A stretch of 64,000 nucleotides of DNA from Bacteroidales bacterium (GTDB taxonomy: Bacteria > Bacteroidota > Bacteroidia > Bacteroidales > JAUNSR01): the NCBI GenBank assembly GCA_030539115.1, contig JAUNSR010000011.1, positions 1 through 64,000 of the forward strand. Direction: 5' to 3'. The position numbers and the translations under genes are program-made. The notes under the pieces were generated by a model, which saw nothing but the letters and a program-made list of their open reading frames with translations, was not told the DNA's origin and made no database searches. Of this stretch, positions 37,356-47,222 are shown piece by piece. The stretch's first letter is position 1. Each line of letters starts with the position of its first letter.

Positions 37356-37391
37356 TATAACCCTTAGATACTTAAATAAAGAAAATATACC

Positions 37392-39497
37392 ATGAAAAAA
37401 CTGTTTTTTTATATTGTACTCCTTTTAGTGTCTTTTCAGTCGGAGGCTCAGAAAGCAAGTTGGATAGCATATCCGGGAGAGTTTGAAATTTGGACTCATA
37501 GAAAGCAAATGATGGGCAGAACAGAAAGAGGAGAGAATTATCCATCTCTTTGGAGGGTTGATTCGCCATATTCCATTGTCGAATTTGTAAAGCCTGTCTC
37601 CCTTTCAAAACCAGAAAGGGCATCGATGAAAGTTGATGGAGTTTATTTTATTTCGGGGAAGAACGGTATAATGAACAGTTTTAACCCAAATGGTTTTATA
37701 TTGCCGGCAGGGGATTATAATATAACAGTCAAGGTGGAAAATTTTAAGGAACTTCCTTCGCTTTTCTTTCAAGCAGAGAGCTTTTGTTCTGATTCAACAT
37801 GGATAGTAAACAGCTTAAATGGCGATTATGTAGGTGCTGAGCAGTTGAACTTTAATGACCCTGATGTTATGCCATCTGAATTTAAGTTGGCAGTTAAGGA
37901 TATAAAGGCAATATCCAATGAAAATGTTAATGGCGGTGTTTTATATGATTTTGGCAGAGAAACCTATGCTTATCCTGTTTTGGAGAATAAGGATATAAAA
38001 GACAGCCTTTTTGTTTGCTATGGCGAAAGCAGAGAGGAGGCTCTTGCTATGAGAGAAGCAGAAACCTTTGATGTGATTTACGCAGGAGATTTTAAAGAAC
38101 AGACACTTCCTGCCAAGGCGTTCAGATATATATTTGTCAAAGCAAAAGATGGAAATCTGCTATCTGATGTAAGAGCTCTTTATGAGTATCTGCCTTTGCA
38201 GAGAAAAGGTAAGTTTGAATGTTCCGATACTTTGATTAATCATATTTACGATGTGTCATATTATACATTGGAACTAAATACAAGATATTGTCATCTTGAT
38301 GGTATAAAAAGAGACAGGTGGGTATGGAGTGGCGATGCTTATCAGAGCTATTTGATGAACTTTTATACTTTTTTTGATGAGGATGTCAATAAAAGGACCC
38401 TTTGGGGTCTTAGAGGTCATGCACCTATAACAAAACATATAAATACGATACTTGATTATTCATTCTATTGGATGCTTGGTGTTTATGAGCATTATTTTTA
38501 TACAGGTGATGCCACTTTCTTGAAGAATATATATCCTCGCTTGGTTGAGACAATGGATTTTTGCATCTCAAGGCTTAATAAAAACAATATTGCAGAGGGA
38601 ATGCCCGGTGATTGGGTTTTTGTTGATTGGGCTCCTATTGAGAAGGATGGTGAGCTGTCTTTTGAACAGCTTTTATTCCTTCATAGTTTGAAAAATATTT
38701 ATAAAAGTGCTCTTGCAACTGGTGATAAACAAGGAGTTGAGAAATATAAAGCCATGCTTGATAAGCTAACTCCTGAGTTTGAAAATATTTTTTGGTCGGA
38801 TGAGAAGAATGCTTATCTGCATAGAAGAAAAAATGGCGTTGTCTCTCCTGAGGTTACACGTTATACAAATATGTTCTCTATACTCTTTAATTATGCCGAT
38901 GAGAATAAAAAAGAGATTATTAAGAACTCTGTTATTTTAAACGATTCAATTCTCAAGATCACAACTCCTTATATGAAATTTTATGAGCTGGCAGCCTTAT
39001 GTGAGATTGGCGAGCAGAAAGAGGTTGTAGAGTTTGTTAAAAATTATTGGGGAGGAATGTTAAAGCTTGGAGCAACTTCCATGTGGGAGGCTTTTGACCC
39101 TACTTTGCCTGATGATAAACATTATGAAATGTATGGACGTCCTTTTGGAAAGAGTCTTTGCCATGCGTGGGGGGCAAACCCGGTCTATCTTTTTGGCAAG
39201 TACTATCTTGGAGTTAAACCCACCAATGTGGCTTATTCTGAATATGAAATCAGACCGAATCTTGGAGGACTTAAATGGATAAAGGGCGAGGTGCCAACAA
39301 AGAATGGAAATATTGGTGTCGAGGTAAATAAAAATAAAATCGTTGTTTCAACTCCAGATTTGAATAATGGAACTCTTTATTTTAATTCCAAAACCACTCC
39401 AAAATGTAAAAATGCCAAGATTGAGAAGGTTTCAAACAATGAATATATGATAAAACTTGCCTCTCCAAATACAATTTATGAGGTTAGGTATAATTAA
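37392..39497 (+). CDS. GH78 alpha-L-rhamnosidase-like protein
   Basis: Secreted glycoside hydrolase predicted to release terminal alpha-L-rhamnose. The signal peptide (1-19, ending SEAQ) is followed by N-terminal beta-sandwich domains (about 25-265), an (alpha/alpha)6 catalytic barrel (about 275-610) and a C-terminal beta-sandwich. GH78 motifs are visible: CHLDGIKRDRWVWSGDAYQS (about 297-316, with the acid cluster) and SMWEAFDPTLPDD (about 562), where the Glu is the predicted base. Length 701 residues. No type IX sorting domain or lipobox is seen, so it is probably periplasmic. It stands alone, without SusC/SusD genes. Confidence 0.88.
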   Translation: MKKLFFYIVLLLVSFQSEAQKASWIAYPGEFEIWTHRKQMMGRTERGENYPSLWRVDSPYSIVEFVKPVSLSKPERASMKVDGVYFISGKNGIMNSFNPNGFILPAGDYNITVKVENFKELPSLFFQAESFCSDSTWIVNSLNGDYVGAEQLNFNDPDVMPSEFKLAVKDIKAISNENVNGGVLYDFGRETYAYPVLENKDIKDSLFVCYGESREEALAMREAETFDVIYAGDFKEQTLPAKAFRYIFVKAKDGNLLSDVRALYEYLPLQRKGKFECSDTLINHIYDVSYYTLELNTRYCHLDGIKRDRWVWSGDAYQSYLMNFYTFFDEDVNKRTLWGLRGHAPITKHINTILDYSFYWMLGVYEHYFYTGDATFLKNIYPRLVETMDFCISRLNKNNIAEGMPGDWVFVDWAPIEKDGELSFEQLLFLHSLKNIYKSALATGDKQGVEKYKAMLDKLTPEFENIFWSDEKNAYLHRRKNGVVSPEVTRYTNMFSILFNYADENKKEIIKNSVILNDSILKITTPYMKFYELAALCEIGEQKEVVEFVKNYWGGMLKLGATSMWEAFDPTLPDDKHYEMYGRPFGKSLCHAWGANPVYLFGKYYLGVKPTNVAYSEYEIRPNLGGLKWIKGEVPTKNGNIGVEVNKNKIVVSTPDLNNGTLYFNSKTTPKCKNAKIEKVSNNEYMIKLASPNTIYEVRYN

Positions 39498-39545
39498 AAA
39501 CACTGCTTTTATTTATAAAAGAGCCGTGTTTAAGGACTTTTTTTG
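39497..39545 (+). terminator. possible terminator after the GH78 gene
   Basis: An interrupted hairpin with AAACAC and GTGTTT outer arms and CTTTTAT/ATAAAAG inner arms is followed, after a few bases, by seven Ts. Confidence 0.4.
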
Positions 39546-39588
39546 ATTCTAAATAAAATGATTTTAGGATTAAACACAATTAATAATA

Positions 39589-39596
39589 TAATTTTG
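39589..39596 (+). promoter_or_regulatory. -7 element of the type IX secretion operon
   Basis: TAATTTTG matches TAnnTTTG, 37 bases before the ATG of the porP/sprF gene. The -33 side is weak. The operon may also use further signals in the 180-base gap before gldK. Confidence 0.45.
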
Positions 39597-39633
39597 AGTT
39601 TAAATAAGTGCCGGAATAAAGAAACTTAAAATT

Positions 39634-40578
39634 ATGCGCCAATATATATTTTTATTATTTGTGTTTATTATGCTTTTTGCCAAAGTAAAAGGTCAAAATG
39701 ATGCACAGATAACACAATATTGGGCTATACCTTCATATTTTAATCCCTCAGTGGTTGGAAATGAAGATAAGATTAAGGTTTCAGCAATGGACAGAATGCA
39801 ATGGGTAGGAATTGATGGTGCTCCCAAAACATTTTTTGCCATAGCTGAAACCCCTTTTCGTTTTATTGGACTTAACAATGGAGTTGGCGCTTTGGTGATT
39901 TCTGATGAGGCCGGACTTTTCAAAACTAATTCTTTCTTAACTCAATATGCATTACATCTAAAACTGGGAAAGGGCGTATTGTCTATGGGTTTGAGAGCCG
40001 GGGTGATTGATTATTCTTTTGACGGCACAAAAATTGATATTCCGGAAAGCGGAGCACATAATCCATCTGATGAATCAATACCGAAAACAAGTATAGGTAC
40101 AATGGCATTTGATGCAGGGGTAGGTGTTGATTATAATTATAAAGGTTATTATTTGTCTTTTTCGGCAGTTCATTTACCGGCTCCCGAACTTGAATTGGAT
40201 GAAAATAGTATGCTCTCGATAAATCAGTTATATTATTTGAGTGGAGGATGCAATATTTTATTTTCTAATCCGTTATTTGAATTACAGCCCTCTTTTTTAG
40301 TGAAAAGCGATTTTACCGTATGGCAAAAAGACTTTACATGCCGACTGACATACAATAAACTTTTTTACGGAGGATTGTCTTTTAGACCCAAGGACTCATT
40401 CTCAATTCTTGCCGGAGTTAATATAAAGGGGATAAGAGTTGGCTATTCTTATGATATATCAACATCTTCGATAGCAAAAGCAAGCAGTGGTTCACATGAG
40501 CTTTATGCTTCCTATAGTTTTAAATTGAATTTTGATAAAGGGACAAAGAATAAGCATAAAAGCATAAGGATATTATAG
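39634..40578 (+). CDS. porP: type IX secretion system membrane protein PorP/SprF
   Basis: Outer-membrane beta-barrel (314 residues) of the PorP/SprF family, which partners with the type IX secretion machinery. The signal peptide (about 1-20) is followed by the family hallmark QITQYWAIPSYFNPSVVGNE, then regular beta-strands ending LYASYSFKLNF. It is the first of five genes in the order known for Porphyromonas gingivalis (porP, porK, porL, porM, porN). SprF paralogues elsewhere serve individual cargo proteins, but linkage to gldKLMN here marks it as the core one. Confidence 0.92.
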   Translation: MRQYIFLLFVFIMLFAKVKGQNDAQITQYWAIPSYFNPSVVGNEDKIKVSAMDRMQWVGIDGAPKTFFAIAETPFRFIGLNNGVGALVISDEAGLFKTNSFLTQYALHLKLGKGVLSMGLRAGVIDYSFDGTKIDIPESGAHNPSDESIPKTSIGTMAFDAGVGVDYNYKGYYLSFSAVHLPAPELELDENSMLSINQLYYLSGGCNILFSNPLFELQPSFLVKSDFTVWQKDFTCRLTYNKLFYGGLSFRPKDSFSILAGVNIKGIRVGYSYDISTSSIAKASSGSHELYASYSFKLNFDKGTKNKHKSIRIL

Positions 40579-40758
40579 CTCAAGATTAATAAGCGTCTGT
40601 ACTTAAGATGAGAAAAGCTTAAAAGCATAATGATTTTTGATTTGAATAAATCTTAAATAGATGTCTTGTTGATATATTGCTCATTTTAATTGATAAGAAT
40701 AAAAATAAAGTTAAATAGGATTTATTCCCTTAAAAAGGGATTAGACATTACAATAATT

Positions 40759-42210
40759 ATGAAGAATATCTTTTTAACATTAATATCATTAAGTGTTTTC
40801 TTTTCTTGCGCAGGACCAATAGGAGGTGGAGCAGGAGGGGAACTTACCGGAAATAAGGGCAGAGTTTGGAACGAACCTGCCCCTTATGGAATGGTTTTGG
40901 TAAAGAGAGGGTCAATAAATATGGGCGCTTCCTCGCCTGATTCCCTTTGGGACGACCAACAGACCGCCAAAGGCGTCTCTGTTGACGCTTTTTGGATGGA
41001 TGAGAAGGAGGTTTCCAATGCTCAGTATCGACAGTTTGTCTATTGGGTTAGAGATTCTATTATTCGTGAGCGTTTGGCAGACCCTGCTTACGGTGGAAAC
41101 GAGATTTATAAAATAGAGGAAGACAAATATGGAGATCCGATTAAACCTTATCTTAATTGGTCAAAAGCTATTCCTTGGAAAAGAGCAACAGAAGATGAGG
41201 CAAGAGCAATTGAGAGCCTATATATTACAAATCCTATCACAGGAGAGAGAATGCTTGATGCCTCTCAACTTAATTATCGCTATGAAGTTTTTGATTATAC
41301 GGGCTATGCATTGAGAAAAAACAGGCTCGATGCTTCAAGAAGAGTGTATGATACGGATGTTGTGGTTGACCCCAACGAACAAATACTGATCTCTAAAGAT
41401 ACCGCTTTTATTGATGAGGATGGCAAAATAGTAAATGCAACGATTGTACGTCCTTTAAGTGGAATATATGACTTTCTTCACACAAGAATAGTAAACATTT
41501 ATCCTGATACTACGGTTTGGGTAAATGACTTTGCTAATGCTTACAATGATACTTATTCAAGATTGTATTTCTCCCATCCCGGCTATAATGATTATCCTGT
41601 TGTGGGAGTTTCCTGGGAGCAGGCTAATGCTTTTTGTGATTGGAGAACAGAATATCTAAAGAAATCTTACGGAATGCGTTCGGGAACTCATTTTGAGGCT
41701 TTTCGTTTGCCTACAGAGGCTGAATGGGAATATGCTGCAAGAGCAGGAAAATCAGAAAACAGCTTCCCCTGGGACGGAGAACTTCCAAGAAGTGAAAAAG
41801 GCTGTTTTAATGGAAACTTTAAACCTGAACAAGGCAACTTTACCAAAGACGGATTCTTGATTACCGCTCCGGTTGGATCATACAAGGCTAATGATTTCGG
41901 ACTTTATGATATGGCAGGCAACGTTACTGAATGGACATCTACAGCTTGGTCAGAGGCAGGCAACAGAATTACGTCTGATGTTAATCCGGAATATAAATAT
42001 GATGCGGCAAAAGAGGATCCTTATCGAATGAAAAGAAAGGTGACAAGGGGTGGTTCTTGGAAAGATGTGGGACATTATGTGCGTTCCGATGTAAGAAGCT
42101 GGGATTATCAAAATGAACAACGCTCTTTTATTGGTTTCAGATGTGTGAGAACATATATGGGATTTGGAAAAAGCGCAACTAATATGAGAACTGGACAAAG
42201 TAAAAAATAA
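40759..42210 (+). CDS. gldK: type IX secretion ring lipoprotein GldK/PorK
   Basis: Outer-membrane lipoprotein of about 483 residues that with GldN/PorN builds the periplasmic ring of the type IX secretion system. The start at 40759 gives MKNIFLTLISLSVFFSC with the lipid cysteine at 17; an in-frame TTG at 40690 would place a non-signal leader in front and is rejected. The body is a formylglycine-generating-enzyme-like domain (GMVLVKRGSINMGASS, FWMDEKEVSNAQYRQF, FRLPTEAEWEYAARAG and the final TRGGSWKD plus RSFIGFRCVR), used structurally. It is four bases from gldL. Confidence 0.95.
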   Translation: MKNIFLTLISLSVFFSCAGPIGGGAGGELTGNKGRVWNEPAPYGMVLVKRGSINMGASSPDSLWDDQQTAKGVSVDAFWMDEKEVSNAQYRQFVYWVRDSIIRERLADPAYGGNEIYKIEEDKYGDPIKPYLNWSKAIPWKRATEDEARAIESLYITNPITGERMLDASQLNYRYEVFDYTGYALRKNRLDASRRVYDTDVVVDPNEQILISKDTAFIDEDGKIVNATIVRPLSGIYDFLHTRIVNIYPDTTVWVNDFANAYNDTYSRLYFSHPGYNDYPVVGVSWEQANAFCDWRTEYLKKSYGMRSGTHFEAFRLPTEAEWEYAARAGKSENSFPWDGELPRSEKGCFNGNFKPEQGNFTKDGFLITAPVGSYKANDFGLYDMAGNVTEWTSTAWSEAGNRITSDVNPEYKYDAAKEDPYRMKRKVTRGGSWKDVGHYVRSDVRSWDYQNEQRSFIGFRCVRTYMGFGKSATNMRTGQSKK

Positions 42211-42214
42211 TGTT

Positions 42215-43186
42215 ATGGGAAAATATAAAGGATTTAAAAATAGAATAGAAAAATTCTTCTCCGGTGAAGATGGACAAAGATTTTTAAATGTTGCTTATTG
42301 CATTGGTGCTTCTGTTGTTATAATAGGAACCCTTTTTGAAATACTTCATCTTAGGTATGGCGATATTATTCTTTGTATAGGTATGGGAACTGAAGCATTT
42401 ATTTTTGCTTTATCCGCTTTTGACAAGCCTGCTGAGAATTATAAATGGGAAGATGTTTTCCCTGTTTTAAAATCTGATGATAAGACTCAGCGTCCCGATT
42501 TTTCTTCTGTTGGAAAAGGAGTCAAAAATCAGATTGTTGTAAATCAGCATCCGGTTGTAAATGGCAGCAATAATTATAACAGCGACTATAATGCAGCTCA
42601 GACTAATCAACAACCTCAAATCAACAATCAAGGTAGTTATTCTACCAATCAGACAGATGATAATTACAGCTCTAAAAATGTAAATGCGGGAGCTTCACAA
42701 TTTTCAGGAGTCCCATTTACAGGTTCTGTCAATGATTTGTCTCAGGCTACAGACAGATATCTTCAACAGCTTAATGATATGGCTGAACAGATGGAAAGGC
42801 TTAAGCAAATCACCGAACAATTAAATAATGTGCAGGGCACTTTGCTTAATTCATATAGTGTAATTGCCGACAATTCCGAGAATATCAATAGTTTTTCTGA
42901 GGGATATGTTTCACAGATGGAGTCTTTAAACAAAAATATTAATGGACTTAACACCATTTATGAGATACAATTAAAGAGTGTTAGTTCTCAGCTTGATACC
43001 ATAGATAAAGTTAACTCAGGTCTTTCAAGTATTAGAAGTATGTATGATAATTCCACTCTCGATAGTGTGAAAATCAGACAGGAAACAGAAAAGATGACAG
43101 ATAATTTAGCGCAACTTAATAAAGTTTATGAGCGAATGCTCAGTGCTATGACGGTAAATATGCAAAATCCTCTTTCAGGACATTAA
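42215..43186 (+). CDS. gldL: type IX secretion motor protein GldL/PorL
   Basis: Inner-membrane motor component that, with GldM, uses the proton gradient to energise secretion (and gliding in motile species). The two transmembrane helices lie at about 23-45 and 50-68 (VAYCIGASVVIIGTLFEIL and DIILCIGMGTEAFIFALSAF), with a conserved Glu in each. After these comes a cytoplasmic tail of Asn/Gln-rich low complexity (about 110-160) and a coiled coil (about 175-310). The 323-residue length is usual. Tight spacing places it in one operon with gldK and gldM. Confidence 0.95.
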   Translation: MGKYKGFKNRIEKFFSGEDGQRFLNVAYCIGASVVIIGTLFEILHLRYGDIILCIGMGTEAFIFALSAFDKPAENYKWEDVFPVLKSDDKTQRPDFSSVGKGVKNQIVVNQHPVVNGSNNYNSDYNAAQTNQQPQINNQGSYSTNQTDDNYSSKNVNAGASQFSGVPFTGSVNDLSQATDRYLQQLNDMAEQMERLKQITEQLNNVQGTLLNSYSVIADNSENINSFSEGYVSQMESLNKNINGLNTIYEIQLKSVSSQLDTIDKVNSGLSSIRSMYDNSTLDSVKIRQETEKMTDNLAQLNKVYERMLSAMTVNMQNPLSGH

Positions 43187-43196
43187 TTAATAAGCT

Positions 43197-44759
43197 ATGG
43201 CTACAGGAAACAAAATTTCTCCAAGACAGAAGATGATCAATCTTATGTATCTGGTCTTTTTAGCAATGCTTGCGATGAATGTTTCGTCGGATGTGCTTAA
43301 TGGATTCAGACAAGTAGATGACAGTCTTAACAAATCCAACGCCGGAGCTTCGTGGAGAAATGATATAGTATTTGAAGAATTAAAGGCTTTGAAGGAAAGC
43401 AATCCCGAAAAGGCTGAATATTGGTATAATAAAGCTTTTGATGTAAGAGCAAATGCGGATTCAATTTTTAATTATATACAATCTCTAAAATGCGAAATTG
43501 TCGCCTTTGCCGATGGTGATGATTATGATATTAACAATATAAATCATCGTGAGAGTTTGGAGGCTACCAATGTAGTTATGCTCTCTCCTACAAGTGGAAA
43601 AGGAAAACTCCTAAAAGGAAAACTTGACAGTTATAGAGAAATTCTACTAAAAGATGTGGTTTCTCCAACAGATAAAAAAGTTATTTCAGAATATCTTTCA
43701 ACAGCTGTGCCTGAGAATGCAGCAAATGACTCAAAGAATTGGCAGACTGCAATTTTTGAAAATGTTCCCGTTGCAGCATCGGTAACTCTCTTGACAAAGA
43801 TGCAGGGAGATGTTAGAAATGCTGAGGGAATTGCTTTAAATGCTCTTAAATCCGGCATAGATGAAGGTGATTTAAGGGTAAATCGAATAAATGCTTTTGT
43901 AATTCCATCATCGAATAATGTAATGAGAGGCTCGAAATACAGCGCAAGAATAGTCTTGGCTGCAATAGACTCAACCAAAGAGCCTGAAATATTCATCAAT
44001 GATAAACTTTTGGAGGGCTCTGAAAATGGATATTTTGAGACTTATGCCTCTTCCATTGGTTCGCAGACATTAGAGGGGTATATAAAGGTTTCTTTGCCTG
44101 ATGGTTCTATGGAAAAATATCCTTTTAAATCATATTATGTTGTCTCTGAGCCTACTGCAACGGTATCAAACACGATGATGAATGTTATGTATGCAGGAAT
44201 AGAGAATCCAATTAGTATTTCCGTTCCCGGAATTCCTAATTCTCAGATGAATGCTTCTATGTCTAACGGTGTTTTAAGCAGAAAGGGAAATGAATGGACA
44301 GCTAAGCCAACAACTGTTGGACAAGAGGCTGTAATAACAGTAAATGCTCAAAGTGAAGGAAGGTCTGTTACGGTGGCAAAAACATCTTTCAGGGTCAGAC
44401 AGTTGCCGGATCCCATGCCTTTTATTGAATATAAAGATGAAAAAGGAGTTATGAAAAGGTTTAAAGGCAAAACTCCTATTTCAAAATCATTATTAATGAC
44501 TGCACCTGGGATTATGGCAGCCATAGACGACGACTTATTAAATGTTGATTTTAAAGTTATAGGGTTTGAGACAATATTCTTTGATTCGATGGGAAATGCA
44601 TTGCCAGAGATATCGGATGGCTCATCTTTTTCTCAGCGTCAGAAAGATGCAATAAGACGTCTTAGCAGAGGGAAGCGCTTTTTCATTTCAAGAGTTAAGG
44701 CTGTTGGTCCCGATGGCGTTGAAAGGACCATTTCTCCTTTGGAGGTTATTGTTAACTAA
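43197..44759 (+). CDS. gldM: type IX secretion motor protein GldM/PorM
   Basis: Partner of GldL that spans the periplasm to touch the GldK/GldN ring. One N-terminal transmembrane helix (about 12-32, MINLMYLVFLAMLAMNVSSD) is followed by four periplasmic domains, ending with the GldM C-terminal domain around residues 400-520. The 520-residue length is standard. It lies ten bases after gldL and 44 before gldN. Confidence 0.95.
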   Translation: MATGNKISPRQKMINLMYLVFLAMLAMNVSSDVLNGFRQVDDSLNKSNAGASWRNDIVFEELKALKESNPEKAEYWYNKAFDVRANADSIFNYIQSLKCEIVAFADGDDYDINNINHRESLEATNVVMLSPTSGKGKLLKGKLDSYREILLKDVVSPTDKKVISEYLSTAVPENAANDSKNWQTAIFENVPVAASVTLLTKMQGDVRNAEGIALNALKSGIDEGDLRVNRINAFVIPSSNNVMRGSKYSARIVLAAIDSTKEPEIFINDKLLEGSENGYFETYASSIGSQTLEGYIKVSLPDGSMEKYPFKSYYVVSEPTATVSNTMMNVMYAGIENPISISVPGIPNSQMNASMSNGVLSRKGNEWTAKPTTVGQEAVITVNAQSEGRSVTVAKTSFRVRQLPDPMPFIEYKDEKGVMKRFKGKTPISKSLLMTAPGIMAAIDDDLLNVDFKVIGFETIFFDSMGNALPEISDGSSFSQRQKDAIRRLSRGKRFFISRVKAVGPDGVERTISPLEVIVN

Positions 44760-44803
44760 CAGGTTTTTTACCCTATTTTATTTTCTCTTAGAAATATAAT
44801 GAT

Positions 44804-45847
44804 ATGAATTCACTAAGAAATATACTTTTGGTTTGTCTTGTGCCACTTTTTGCTAATGTTTCGGCACAAGTAAAACGAGTTGCCACACAAAATAATCAGG
44901 CTGCTTCTGCATCTGAGGAATTAACTGTCAGAGCTCAATCGTTCTATTCTGTTTCTGCCTTGGATGTTCCAAATGCTCAATGGTCGAGAGTTGTATATAG
45001 AGAGCTCTCTTTAACAGATGGCTCCAATGCTTCGCTTTATTACCCTGAGGATGCTGTGGAAGGTCAGCCAAATCTTTTTAGATTAATAATCAATCTTCTT
45101 GCAGACAACAAAATAAAAGGATATGAATATATAGGTGACAGAGAACAGTTTTCTCCAAAATATGAATTAAAGGTTAAAGATATGTTTGACAAGTTTCATA
45201 TCGTTTACAAGGAGAATGCTTCACGATCTTCAAACGCTCCATCTTCATTTGTTGTTGATGAAAACGATATTCCTGCAAACGAAGTATTAAGCTATTACAT
45301 TAAAGAAAGATGGGTGTTTGACCAACAAGGCTCAAAATTCTTCTCAAAAGTAGATGCCATTTGTCCAATTCTTCACAGAAACGGCGATTTTGGTGGCGAG
45401 GAGGTTAAATATCCTATGATGTGGATTAAATATGATGATATCAAGCCATATCTTAATCAATATCATATCATGTCTGATGGCACTAACAATGTGATGAGAT
45501 ATACATTTAACGATTTCTTTGTGCTTCGTCAATATAAAGGTGAAATATACAAGACTCTTAACCTTCAAAACAAAACTTTACGTCAGTTGTACCCCGACGA
45601 TGATTCTTTAAAGATTGCAAGAGAAAAGATAGAGAATGAACTTAAAATGTTTGAAAAAGGACTTTGGGTTCCAAAACCGGCTGTCGATTCAACTTTAGTT
45701 GATTCCAAAAAAGAAAAGCAGGATAAATCTATTACACGCTCTTCAAAACGATCAAATCCAAGAGATACAAGCTCTCAAGTCAAATCATCTTCATCTTCTT
45801 CAGATTCTAAATCGGCTCCTGTTCGTTCTGTTAGACGTTCAAGATAA
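44804..45847 (+). CDS. gldN: type IX secretion ring protein GldN/PorN
   Basis: Periplasmic ring protein that assembles with GldK. The signal peptide (about 1-21, ending NVSAQ) is followed by the conserved globular region with WSRVVYRELSL (about 60-70), a DRWVFDQQ-like ERWVFDQQGSKFF segment (about 167-179), and VKYPMMWIKYDDI. The C-terminal ~65 residues are Ser/Lys/Arg-rich low complexity (ending VRRSR), which varies between species. It is the last gene of the operon, followed by a strong terminator. Confidence 0.93.
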   Translation: MNSLRNILLVCLVPLFANVSAQVKRVATQNNQAASASEELTVRAQSFYSVSALDVPNAQWSRVVYRELSLTDGSNASLYYPEDAVEGQPNLFRLIINLLADNKIKGYEYIGDREQFSPKYELKVKDMFDKFHIVYKENASRSSNAPSSFVVDENDIPANEVLSYYIKERWVFDQQGSKFFSKVDAICPILHRNGDFGGEEVKYPMMWIKYDDIKPYLNQYHIMSDGTNNVMRYTFNDFFVLRQYKGEIYKTLNLQNKTLRQLYPDDDSLKIAREKIENELKMFEKGLWVPKPAVDSTLVDSKKEKQDKSITRSSKRSNPRDTSSQVKSSSSSSDSKSAPVRSVRRSR

Positions 45848-45869
45848 TAATCTAAAAGATAACAATACA

Positions 45870-45920
45870 AAAATGATTCTTCCTCTCGATGATAAAATCG
45901 AAAGGAGGAATCATTTTCTT
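45870..45920. terminator. terminator between gldN and the convergent M20 gene
   Basis: A 20-bp stem, AAATGATTCTTCCTCTCGAT (45871-45890) and ATCGAAAGGAGGAATCATTT (45897-45916), with two G-U pairs, is followed by T-rich sequence. The A-rich upstream flank could let it serve the minus strand too. Confidence 0.88.
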
Positions 45921-45938
45921 TTTCCTATTAATGTGTTT

Positions 45939-47000
45939 TTAAATCTTCAGACCATCAAGAAGTTTTACATAAAGCTCAATTGCCTCTCTTATCTCGGAAC
46001 CTAAAATATATTCGTCGGCAGTATGGGATCTTGCAGAATCTCCCGGACCTATCTTTATAGAAATAAATGGCATCAAAGCCTGATCTGAAAGAGTTGGTGA
46101 ACCAAACAATTCTCTTCCCAATATTTCCAGCCTTTTTACAAATGGATGGCATGGAGATATAGATGAAGAGTTTAATCTTGTAGAGCGCGGTGTCAATTCA
46201 CAATCGATATTTGCTTTTAACAGTTCTAACACTTCAAGATTTGAATAACACTCATTTGTTCTTATATCTACAACAAAAGAACAACTATCGGGCACTACAT
46301 TATGTTGAGTGCCGCTTTGTATCTGAGTAACAGTAAATTTTGTTTTTCCAAGTAAAGGAGATTCCTTTTCCAAATCAAAGTTCTTAAGTTTTTCAATAAT
46401 AGGGAGTGTTTTGTAGATTGCATTTATTCCCTCATTCCTTGCAGCGTGACCGGCTTTGCCCTTAACAATGCCATCGACAACCATTAATCCTTTTTCAGCT
46501 ATTGCACCATTCATCTTTGTCGGCTCTCCGACAATTGCAAAAGATATATTTGGTAGTTGTGTAATAACCGACTCTATTCCATTCTTGCCCGATACCTCCT
46601 CTTCACAAGAAGCAAGAAATATAAGGTTGTAGCTTTGAAGTTTAGAGGTTATAATATAAAATGCATGAATGAGAGACACCACAGAGGCGCCGGCATCGTT
46701 GCTTCCAAGTCCATAAATATAATCGCCCTCTTGTATTGGTGAAAAAGGGTCCTTATTCCATCCTGCAACAGGCTTAACAGTATCAATATGCGAATTTAAA
46801 AGTATTGTTGGCTTTTCATCGTCGAAATCATCCTGAACAACCCATACATTGTTGCCGCTTCTATAAACATTCTTGAAATCGTGTCTTAAATAATTCTCTA
46901 TGATATTGGCAGCATCGGTTTCATCCCTGCTTATTGATGGCTTGGAAATTAGTTTTTTTAGCAGGTCGATGGCTTTATAATAATAGTCGTCTGAGGTCAT
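45939..47000 (-). CDS. M20 family metallo-deacylase (ArgE/DapE type)
   Basis: Zinc-dependent amidohydrolase. The metal ligands are visible: His and the following Asp in LNSHIDTVKP, the bridging Asp in GLGSNDAGAS, the catalytic Glu pair in ASCEEEVSG, the Glu in VGEPTKM and a C-terminal His in SARSHTADEY. About 353 residues from the ATG at 47000; a longer in-frame TTG reading to 47120 is unlikely. Related enzymes remove acyl groups from N-acyl-ornithine, -citrulline or -lysine. With argB 5 kb away, a role in the acylated arginine pathway of Bacteroidetes is a reasonable guess, but not proven. Confidence 0.85.
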   Translation of the reverse strand: MTSDDYYYKAIDLLKKLISKPSISRDETDAANIIENYLRHDFKNVYRSGNNVWVVQDDFDDEKPTILLNSHIDTVKPVAGWNKDPFSPIQEGDYIYGLGSNDAGASVVSLIHAFYIITSKLQSYNLIFLASCEEEVSGKNGIESVITQLPNISFAIVGEPTKMNGAIAEKGLMVVDGIVKGKAGHAARNEGINAIYKTLPIIEKLKNFDLEKESPLLGKTKFTVTQIQSGTQHNVVPDSCSFVVDIRTNECYSNLEVLELLKANIDCELTPRSTRLNSSSISPCHPFVKRLEILGRELFGSPTLSDQALMPFISIKIGPGDSARSHTADEYILGSEIREAIELYVKLLDGLKI

Positions 47001-47078
47001 AGTTTTAAACATTTGAAAAAGTGTCTGAAATGTAATTTTTTGTAGGCTAAAAAGAACCAAAACAATGAATTTATCAGT

Positions 47079-47114
47079 AAAGTTGCTATAATTTCGGAAA
47101 AATAGAGCAACTTT
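47079..47114. promoter_or_regulatory. 36-bp dyad in the divergent M20/acyl-CoA ligase promoter region
   Basis: AAAGTTGCT (47079-47087) and AGCAACTTT (47106-47114) form a perfect 9-bp inverted repeat with an 18-base spacer. It lies 79 bases upstream of the M20 start and 109 upstream of the ligase start, a position for a shared regulator. Confidence 0.35.
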
Positions 47115-47222
47115 GTACAACTTTTATAAAATCTGCTGTAATAAAGTAGTTTATTTTCAGTATTTTGTAGAGAATAGATTATAAGGCTTCTAAAAAATGA
47201 AGTGCTAAATATTTAATATGTT

